This document shows positions 1 to 7,509 of a stretch of 10,000 bases of DNA, piece by piece; positions within the stretch are counted from its first letter, which is position 1; each line of letters starts with the position of its first letter. The position numbers and the translations under genes were made by a program. The notes under the pieces are model-generated. The model ran no database searches, was not told the DNA's origin, and saw only the letters and a program-made list of their open reading frames with translations. This DNA is from Neocallimastix lanati (nom. inval.) (lineage: Eukaryota; Neocallimastigomycota; Neocallimastigomycetes; Neocallimastigales; Neocallimastigaceae): the NCBI GenBank assembly GCA_016946835.1, contig JACVTC010000107.1:1-10000 (forward strand), written 5' to 3'.

Positions 1-190
1 TATTTTTAAAATGGAATTATTTCATTTTATTAAATAGATTTTTATAAATGAAAAATGAAAACAGTATAATAATAATGATAATAATATAGTAATATATATC
101 ATAATTATTATTAATAATCTAAATATATATATTTTAATAATATTTAGATTTAATTTTAATGAGTTAATTTAGAAATAGTATTTTTTTTAA

Positions 191-194
<4 letters not shown>

Positions 195-221
<27 letters not shown>
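195..221. repeat. T27 homopolymer
   Basis: There are 27 consecutive T residues. Runs like this are common in spacers of very AT-rich eukaryotes, tend to exclude nucleosomes, and are length-unstable in replication and sequencing, so the exact length is uncertain. Confidence 0.9.
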
Positions 222-308
222 AGTTATAATTTAATAGTCCTAGAATTTAAATTTTAATAAAAGATCCGTTTATATATGATTAAATACATTAATTTATTTA
301 AAAAGTTA

Positions 309-319
309 TTCCTGTTATC
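309..319 (+). repeat. Motif TTCCTGTTATC, copy 1
   Basis: This is the first of three exact copies of an 11-mer containing four G/C bases, in a spacer where G and C are rare. It is preceded by ATTAATTTATTT and followed about 50 bases later by ATTACAATT. Similar flanks surround copy 3, which suggests that these two copies belong to a longer degenerate repeat. The role is unknown. Confidence 0.5.
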
Positions 320-878
320 ATTTAGTATCATTAATTTTTTTTAATATAAAAAAAAAAAATAAAAAAAAATTACAATTTAAAATTTAAAATAAAAATAATA
401 AAATATATATAAATTTAATAAATAAAAATATTTTTTACATGTAAAAATAAATTTTTTTAAAATCAAAATTTAGTTATTTATATTTTTAAATTATCACTAA
501 ATTTAAATTCTATATTTGTTTTTATTTTTTGTTTTTTATAAATTTATAGAGTTTAGTAGAATATGTTTATTTGTTCTACTTTAATTAAGTTCTAGATATT
601 TTATTTATAGAATAATTATCTTTTAATAATAATTAAATCAATTGATTGTTAAATAAATATATTTGAATTTTTCATTCCATAAATCTAATAAAGTGATATA
701 ATTATAATTTAAAAAAAAAATTTATAATGAATTAACCCAAATAAGCAGAACATATTTCTGAATTAACTTTATCTTTTTTATTACTATTTTTATTATTTAT
801 TTTTTTTTTAAAATAGAATTCAATTTTTATTTTGTGGATTTTTTTTTTTTTTTTCATCTACTTTTTTATTATTGTTTT

Positions 879-889
879 TTCCTGTTATC
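879..889 (+). repeat. Motif TTCCTGTTATC, copy 2
   Basis: This is the second exact copy, in the same orientation as copies 1 and 3. Its flanks are mostly T-rich low complexity and match the other two copies less well. The role is unknown; it may be a protein-binding site or the remnant of a dispersed repeat. Confidence 0.5.
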
Positions 890-955
890 GATTCAATATT
901 TTGTCATATGGTATATAAGATTATGATACACCAATTATATTCTTTTCCGTAAAAG

Positions 956-986
<31 letters not shown>
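956..986. repeat. T17-A14 homopolymer palindrome
   Basis: Seventeen T residues are followed directly by fourteen A residues. The tract is self-complementary and could fold as a hairpin or act as a rigid nucleosome-free element. Similar T-then-A junctions may also come from poly-A insertions, but no retroelement body is visible next to it. Confidence 0.85.
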
Positions 987-1246
987 TACGAATTATTACA
1001 TTCTTAATTATATATTTATATATATATATATTTAGTATAAAAATTATAATACAGATAAATCTTTTTTAATAATAATTATTTATAAAAATTCCTTTTTTCT
1101 TTTTTCATTCAATTAAATTGTAAAATTATTTAAAGTTATTAAATATATAAATAGATATTATATATAAATTGGCATAGATTATAAATTTATTGATTTATTA
1201 TTACATAAATAATAATATAGTTTTTATAATTATAATAGAAATTCTA

Positions 1247-1269
1247 TTTTTTTTTTTTTTTTTTTTTTT
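1247..1269. repeat. T23 homopolymer
   Basis: There are 23 consecutive T residues in the non-coding spacer. No gene feature is attached to it. Confidence 0.9.
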
Positions 1270-1839
1270 AATATTTAATTATTCAAAAATTAATGAATAG
1301 TAATTAGTATTTTCATTATATTAATTAATAAATATATAATGATTGAAATTTTAAAATATTAATTTTAATTTCTATAATTTTATGATATACAAATTTAAAA
1401 AAAAAAAAAAAAAATAATATTAAATAAATTAAAAGAAAAAGTATTCTTTATATTATATTAAAAATAAAATAATATATTTAAATATATATTTTTTATTTAA
1501 TCACAATTTGTTTATATTCAATTTCAACGATTTATATCGTACGGAAAAGAAAATTAATGGAATACCAATATTTTATAAAAATTATATGAAATTCAAAACA
1601 TAAAAATTAACTTTATTTATTAATATTTATGTGATTATAATTTAAAAAAATAAAAAAAAAAATATTTCATAAATATATCTAAATAGTCTATATTACTTTT
1701 TATATTTATATTTCAATTATAAAATTATATAAAAAATGTATAATACATAAATATATATATATTATGTTTTTTATTATAAATCAATAGTTATATATCAATT
1801 TAATAAAGCTTTTAATTTCAACAGAATAGAATAAAAATA

Positions 1840-1863
1840 ATATATATATATATATATATATAT
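1840..1863. repeat. AT dinucleotide microsatellite
   Basis: An uninterrupted alternating A-T run of 24 bases lies in the spacer. It is a simple-sequence repeat likely to vary in length between strains. Confidence 0.9.
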
Positions 1864-2100
1864 TGATTTTAATAAGTATAATGAATTTATAATTTACTAT
1901 TAAAAGTTTTTTTTTTTTTTTTTTATATTTTTAATAAATAAAAATAAATCATAAATATAAAATTTTGAAATGGCGTTTTATATAACTAATTGTTTTCTTT
2001 TTAAATCAGAGTTTTCTAAATAATTAATGATTTATAATTTATTGTAGGATTAATTCGATGTGGTTAAAGAATATAATATTAATTTATTTCAATAAAACAA

Positions 2101-2111
2101 TTCCTGTTATC
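2101..2111 (+). repeat. Motif TTCCTGTTATC, copy 3
   Basis: This is the third exact copy of the 11-mer, same orientation, about 780 bases before the VWA-Hint start codon. Upstream it shares ATTAATTTATTT with copy 1, and downstream (2181 onward) it shares ATTACAATT, so the homology probably extends beyond the 11 bases although low-complexity sequence blurs the alignment. Confidence 0.5.
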
Positions 2112-2647
2112 TTTTAACATCTTCTTTATTATTATTATTATTATTTTTTCCTTCTTTCCTATTTATGTAAAAATAAATGAATTACAATTAAATTTTAAAT
2201 AACTAAAAATAGTAAATTAATTTACATTTATTATAATAAAATAATTATTTCAAGTTTTCTCTTTTTTTTAAAAAAAAAAAGCTTATAAATTTTTTTTTCT
2301 ATTAGATTATTCTATACTTCATTAGAAAAATAAAATTTAATATTTCATTATAAAATTTTTTTAAAACTAAATTTTTAGAAAGTTCCTATTGGTAGTTTAA
2401 TTAATATAATATAATACAAATATGACAATTATGGGAAAATTAATTATTATATTCATTAATTATTTTATAATTTATTATTTATTGTGATATTAACTTTTAT
2501 TTTATTTTTGTGGAATTAAATATTATATTATTATTATATTATTCATTATATATTTAATAATAATATATAACAGATATTATTTGAGATGATTTATTTTTTA
2601 TAATTTTTAATAAAAATAAATAATGTCTTTTATAAAAGTTCAAAAAG

Positions 2648-2656
2648 TATAAAAAG
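2648..2656 (+). promoter_or_regulatory. Candidate TATA box for the VWA-Hint gene
   Basis: TATAAAAAG matches the eukaryotic TATA-box consensus and is bounded by G on both sides, which is uncommon here. It lies about 230 bases before the start codon. Chance TATA-like strings are frequent in such AT-rich DNA, so this is only a candidate; a transcription start would be expected roughly 30 or more bases downstream. Confidence 0.25.
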
Positions 2657-2886
2657 AGATAAATTTTAGGATTAAAAATTTTAATCTTCATTAATTAAAA
2701 ATATTTTATTGCAATTTAATTATATTTTTATAAAATAAAAATTAAAAAAGTATAATATATAATAGTTGATTTTTTATTTAAAAGATAGTTAAATATTTAA
2801 AAAAAAATTTAAAAAAAAAAATAGTATACTAAGAAAGAATATAATAATTAATTAATTATAATAAAAAAAAATTTAAATAAATTAAA

Positions 2887-3988
2887 ATGGATTCAATTAA
2901 TATATTTAATAAACAAATTAAGAATATGGATATCGATAAAAGAGAAGAAGAGATGAAAGTAGAATTTGAAGAATTATCTGCTCGTTATATTTCAAAAGAT
3001 AAATGTTCTGACTTATGTAATGATTGCATTCATATTTGTATGAGACCTAAAAAAGTTGAAACGACTCCTCCTGTATGTTTAATTTGTGTAGTTGATATTT
3101 CTGGTTCGATGAGTATAAATTGTGCTGGTAATGTTGAAAATATGGAATCAGTACATATTTCAAGACTTGAATTAGTTAAGCATTCACTTAAAACTATTGT
3201 TTCTACATTAAGAAAAGAAGATATGATATGTATTATTAAGTTTGATTCAATTGCTTACATGCAAGTTCAACCAACAATATTAGCAAATAAAAATATAAAA
3301 GATGAAGTAATAAATAATCTTAACGAAATGGTTGATTGTGGTTGTACCAATATATGGGCTGGTATTAAAATGGCAATTGATACTTCTGCTTCTATTTCTT
3401 ATAAAGATTATCAAAAATCCATTATGGTATTTACTGATGGTTATTCTAATGAAAATCCTCCAAATGGAGTCTATCAAACATTAAAAGAAACTTTAGATAA
3501 ATGTGATGATAAATTTACTATTTCTACTTTTTCTTTCGGAAGTGATGTTGAATCAGATTTATTAGTAGATATTGCTAAGCTTGGAAATGGAATATATGGA
3601 TATTGTCCAGATGGAACGATGGTTGGAACGATCTTTATTAATTATATGGCTAATCTTTTATCATCCATAACTCCTATTGTTAAAGTTGAAGTTAATCAAG
3701 GAGAAGGAGAAGTAGAAGGAGTAGAAGAAAAGGAAGGAGAAGGAGAAAGAGAAAGAAAAGAAAAGTTGAAAAAGACAAAAATAATAGGTCCATTATATAG
3801 AGGAGCATATAAAAATGCTATTTTCGAAATTGATAGTAATTTATTAAATGAAACGAAAATTACAATTGAATTACCAATGTTAAATCAAAAATTAGATGTT
3901 CCACTTATTACTGAATCACCAGATCTTCAGAAATATATTAATGATATTTCAGAATTTGAAAATAAACAAAACGACAAAAATAATAATG

Positions 3989-4023
<35 letters not shown>

Positions 4024-4027
4024 GAAA

Positions 4028-4059
<32 letters not shown>

Positions 4060-5280
4060 TTACTTGATGAAGAATTAAGCGAGGATGAAGATGATGAAAC
4101 TATTAAGATAGAAGATATTGATCCAGATGCTTTAATTCAAGAAAATGATTTTAAATCAATTGAATATGAAGAAAATTTATTAAATCAAATTGTTAGAAAT
4201 AAATTCATTATGACTCTCAAAAATATTATTGGAATTACAAATTTAGGAAATAATGAAGATGATAATGAAAAAGCAAATAATATTTTAAATAATTATATTG
4301 AATTTTTAAATCAATTAAAATATAAAACTAAATTTATTAAAAATTTAATTATTGATATTGATAATCCTGATCCAAATCATGGACAAGTTATGAAAGCCAT
4401 TATTCCAAATTATTATGAAACATGGGGAAAGTGTTATCTTTGTTCATTTTTAAGATTCCATCAATTTGAACAATGTGGTAATTTCAAAGATCAATCTTTA
4501 CAATGTTATTCTAATGAAGTATTTAATGTCCTCAGAAAAATGGCAAATACAATATTTATTAATCTTCCACCACCAAAAACTAAAATAATTCAAAATCAAT
4601 ATGCTAATAGATATAGTGGTGGTAATTTAAATAGTAATGGCGGTAATGTTCAAATGAGTAATTTCATTAATCGTTATGGAGGTTGTTTTAATGGTGAAGC
4701 TATTGTTTTATTAGCTAATGGTAAAACTAAATTTGTTAAAGATTTGAAGAAAGGAGACCAACTTAATAATAATGCAATTGTTCAATGTCTTATTGAACAA
4801 CGTTCAAATAAATATTCAAAAGCATATATGTGTAATATTGATGGAATTCTCTTTACTCCTTATCATCCAATTTGTAAGGATGATCAATGGTATTTCCCAA
4901 TTGATCTTGTACAGTCTAAACCTGTATCAATTGATTCATGGTTTAATTTAATATTAAATGATGAAATTAATGGTAAATATGAAGTTGAATTTGAAAATGG
5001 AATTAAAGCGATTACATTAGGTCACTATCGTAAAGAAAATAAAATTTTAAAACATGGATATTTCGGAACAGATTTAGTATTAAAAGATTTAAAAGAAAGA
5101 GATCCTTTAGGTTATTCCAAAGGATATATCTTTATCGAAGAAATTAATTATAGAGAATTACAATATGATGAAAATCAATGTTGTATTAACTATTATAAAA
5201 TTCAATCTAATAATTATAATAATTACAATAATAATAAAATTATTGAAAATGAAAATAATATTTCTAAATTAATATATTAA
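2887..5280 (+). CDS. VWA-Vwaint-Hint (Vint-type) domain protein
   Basis: This 797-residue protein has no signal peptide or membrane segment and is probably intracellular. Residues ~62-260 form a von Willebrand factor A domain with a complete metal-ion (MIDAS) site: D70-x-S72-x-S74, T154 and D184 in FTDG. Two low-complexity insertions follow, Glu/Gly/Lys-rich (271-297) and Asn/Asp-rich (~360-410). Residues ~425-565 match the Vwaint linker family (WGKCYLCSFLRFHQFEQC, GNFKD, LPPPK). Residues ~598-755 are a Hint domain: G599-C600-F601 at its start, T657-x-x-H660-P661, TLGH at 710-713 and YFGT at 725-728. In Hint families the first cysteine starts an N-S acyl shift and peptide-bond cleavage; activity here is inferred. 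The domain order matches known eukaryotic VWA-Hint proteins, whose role is not established. The start is the first ATG after an in-frame TAA at 2878-2880. No intron is seen, and codons strongly favour A/T. Confidence 0.93.
3979..4056 (+). repeat. Coding microsatellite for Asn/Asp repeats
   Basis: Imperfect AAT/GAT trinucleotide repeats pass into a pure GAT run, encoding alternating Asn-Asp and then nine Asp residues (protein positions 365-390). The tract sits between the VWA and Vwaint domains and keeps the reading frame because its unit is three bases. It is expected to be disordered and to vary in length between strains. Confidence 0.9.
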
Positions 5281-5875
5281 TATATATATGTAAATTTATT
5301 TTATTATCATATTGACATTAAAGTATAAAAAAATCATAAAAATAATTTAAAAATTAATTAATAGTATTTTTTTTTTCATAATAATTACATTTAAAAAAGA
5401 ACTCTAATATTTATTAAAACAATAATTTCTAAAATGAAAATAATTAATTTTAAACCTAAAAAAATATTAATATTAATAACTCTTGAAAAAATAATAAATA
5501 TTAAAATATTAAGAAATATTAAAAATTTTAAATATATAATATTCTATATTAAAAATAAGATTTTTCAAATTTCAATTACTATTATTTTATTTTATTATAA
5601 AATATATAATGTTGTTATAATTTTTAATAAATTTTTATTTTAAATTAAATACATTAACCATTATAAAAAAATTATAAAAAAGAATATTATAAAAATATGT
5701 TACTTTTTTATTTTATGTAAATAATTAATAAATATTTTTTATTCCCAAAATTATTAAAAGTTTTTTTACATAAATTACATATATATTAATATTAACTATT
5801 TTTATTTATTTTCAATAAAACTTTAATAATTATTTCATTTTATAATTTTTAAATTTTGTTATTATTATTATATTA

Positions 5876-5947
5876 TTATAAGTATAATATTATATTATTA
5901 TTATATTACTATAAGTATATTATAAGTATAATATTATATTATTATTA
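5876..5947. repeat. 28-base direct repeat with 44-base period
   Basis: Positions 5876-5903 and 5920-5947 are identical over 28 bases, separated by 16 bases that also resemble the repeat (TATTACTATAAGTATAT). The block is built of TTATAAGTATAATATTATA-type sequence and looks like a local tandem duplication ending just before the T28 tract. Confidence 0.85.
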
Positions 5948-5959
5948 GTAGTATTATTA

Positions 5960-5962
<3 letters not shown>

Positions 5963-5990
<28 letters not shown>
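5963..5990. repeat. T28 homopolymer
   Basis: There are 28 consecutive T residues directly after the duplicated block at 5876-5947. Exact length is doubtful in any assembly. Confidence 0.9.
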
Positions 5991-6497
5991 GAAATATTAA
6001 TTATAAATATCATCAAAATAAATAATTAATTTATTTATTATTATAATATCTCCTACATAATCCTTTTATTAAAAAAAAAGTAAAAATTTGGGAAAACTCA
6101 TCAATCAAATAATAATTAAAGTTTATTATATGATAAATATAAAAATTATTTTTATCAGAGAATTTCAATTTATTTAATTAATTAATATGAATAATATATT
6201 AAAACATTTTATAATAATACTAAAAAGCATCATATGAAATATATATTTATATGATATTTATATGATTATGATTAAAAATAATGCTACTTTAATAATAAAA
6301 TTTTAATCTTGAATTGTAGTCATCAATAGTTAAAATAATAAAAATAATAATTATATATTATTATTATTAATATTATTCAATAATAAAAATTAAATTATCC
6401 GAAAAAACGGACTTTATTTTATAATTGAAGACTTAAATGATATATATATATATATATATTTATGTTTAAAATATAATCTTTATTTAAATATATGATC

Positions 6498-6502
<5 letters not shown>

Positions 6503-6531
<29 letters not shown>
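6503..6531. repeat. A29 homopolymer
   Basis: There are 29 consecutive A residues, the longest homopolymer in the window. With the T28 run about 510 bases upstream it forms an opposed T/A pair, but no coding sequence or other element structure lies between them. Confidence 0.9.
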
Positions 6532-6533
<2 letters not shown>

Positions 6534-6673
6534 ATACCAACTAGTATAAAATTGCATTTATTATATATATTACATATAAAATTAGAAAAATTAAAATGAC
6601 ATTTAAATATATTAAAAAGATATGTTGTTGATTAATTTTCCAATAAATAAACATATAACAATTTTTTTAAAAG

Positions 6674-6724
6674 ATAATAATATCTTGTATTAAAAATAAT
6701 TATAATAATATCTTGTATTAAAAA
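6674..6724. repeat. 23-base tandem duplication with 28-base period
   Basis: Positions 6674-6696 and 6702-6724 are identical over 23 bases and contain ATATCTTGTATTAAAAA. The 5-base spacer TAATT completes a 28-base unit. This is a simple local duplication in the beta-glucosidase upstream region. Confidence 0.85.
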
Positions 6725-6951
6725 AAAAAGAATAATTAATATGTAAAATAAAAAATCACAATAAAATTTCATTTTAAAATTTTAATACAAAACAAAGTAT
6801 TTTCAGGGAGTTTAAAAGATTCCATTTGATATAAAATTATTTTTATTATAAAAAAAAATATACAATAGTAAATATATAAAGATAAATACATTAAATTCTA
6901 ATAAGATGACCAAAATTAATTATCTAGTGCAATATTTTTGACAAGGATAAA

Positions 6952-6979
6952 AAAATTAAATTAAAATTAATTTAATTTT
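6952..6979. repeat. Near-perfect palindrome with 13-base arms
   Basis: AAAATTAAATTAA at 6952-6964 is the exact reverse complement of 6967-6979, with two A bases between them. It could extrude as a hairpin or bind a dimeric protein. Because it is pure A/T in an A/T-rich region, chance origin is quite possible. Confidence 0.5.
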
Positions 6980-7201
6980 ATTTTTAATAATTTAATCTAT
7001 TATTTAATTATTATTTAAAAAAGTATTGGTGAGAAAAGAAAAGATATATTTATTAAAATTTTATTTCCTAATCAAAAATTTTTTTAATTAATTTATTAAT
7101 AATAAAATTTATATATCCTCATTTTATTATTTTATCACTAAAAAAATTATATAATTTCTTTTAAATAATTCCATATTTAATTATTTGTTTTTTGAAAAAG
7201 G

Positions 7202-7209
7202 TATAAATA
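7202..7209 (+). promoter_or_regulatory. Candidate TATA box for the beta-glucosidase gene
   Basis: TATAAATA preceded by GG and followed by ACAC fits the TATA consensus and stands out from the surrounding A/T runs. It is about 300 bases before the start codon, which would give a long 5' leader; AT-rich strings nearer the ATG could serve instead. Confidence 0.3.
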
Positions 7210-7509
7210 ACACTATTTTTCATTTCATTTTTTTAAATTCAAAATAAAAAATATATATATATTAATTATTTAATTAATACTTAAAAAAAAAAATAATAAT
7301 TATTATTTTATCAATTTAATTATATAATTTATAGTTATATTATTTATTCTTTAATTATAATAAAAAAAGAAAAAAAAAATAATAATTAGTATAAAAAAAA
7401 AATTTTTTTTCTTATATTTTCATAAATATATATATATAATTATATTTAAGGTAAAAAAAAATTAAAAATTTTTTTAAATTTAAAAAAAAAAAAAAATAAA
7501 AAAATAAAA

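Larger units (their letters stand above)
1..2886. other. AT-rich intergenic spacer upstream of the VWA-Hint gene
   Basis: This 2.9 kb stretch is almost entirely A and T and has no open reading frame that looks coding in any frame. I looked for tRNA-like arms, rRNA segments, conserved protein fragments and transposon coding remnants and saw none. It contains long homopolymers (195-221, 956-986, 1247-1269, 1397-1414, 1907-1924), an AT dinucleotide run (1840-1863), an imperfect hairpin with 11-base arms (116-126 and 140-150), and three copies of the motif TTCCTGTTATC listed separately. Such spacers are typical of anaerobic fungal genomes. An unrecognised non-coding RNA or a tiny exon cannot be excluded by eye. 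Confidence 0.8.
5281..7509. other. AT-rich intergenic spacer between the two genes
   Basis: This 2.2 kb non-coding stretch combines the 3' end of the VWA-Hint gene with the promoter region of the beta-glucosidase. No convincing gene, tRNA or transposon is visible. It holds two short direct duplications (5876-5947 and 6674-6724), a T28 run, an A29 run, a 13-base-arm palindrome (6952-6979) and a small G/C-containing stem (TCCG at 6398-6401, CGGA at 6408-6411, with an A6 loop). The last ~30 bases before the beta-glucosidase ATG are A-rich, including an A15 run at 7482-7496, as is usual for leaders in such genomes. Confidence 0.8.

Noticed and set aside
2041-2070. Possible tRNA-like segment around GGATTAATTCGATGTGG
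   Set aside because: The TTCGA-like string is not accompanied by a matching stem, anticodon arm or acceptor pairing.
3280-3477. Minus-strand open frame inside the VWA domain
   Set aside because: It is a shadow of the strongly supported plus-strand VWA coding region.
3896-4078. Met/Ile-repeat open frame
   Set aside because: It is an out-of-frame reading of the AAT/GAT microsatellite within the VWA-Hint gene.
5434-5643. 69-codon open frame after the VWA-Hint gene
   Set aside because: The translation is almost only Ile, Lys, Asn, Phe and Tyr, as expected from random A/T sequence. No motif, composition shift or conserved feature supports it.
5963-6531. T28 and A29 runs as the two ends of a retroelement
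   Set aside because: No coding remnant, internal promoter, or flanking target-site duplication is visible between or around them; such runs are general in this spacer.
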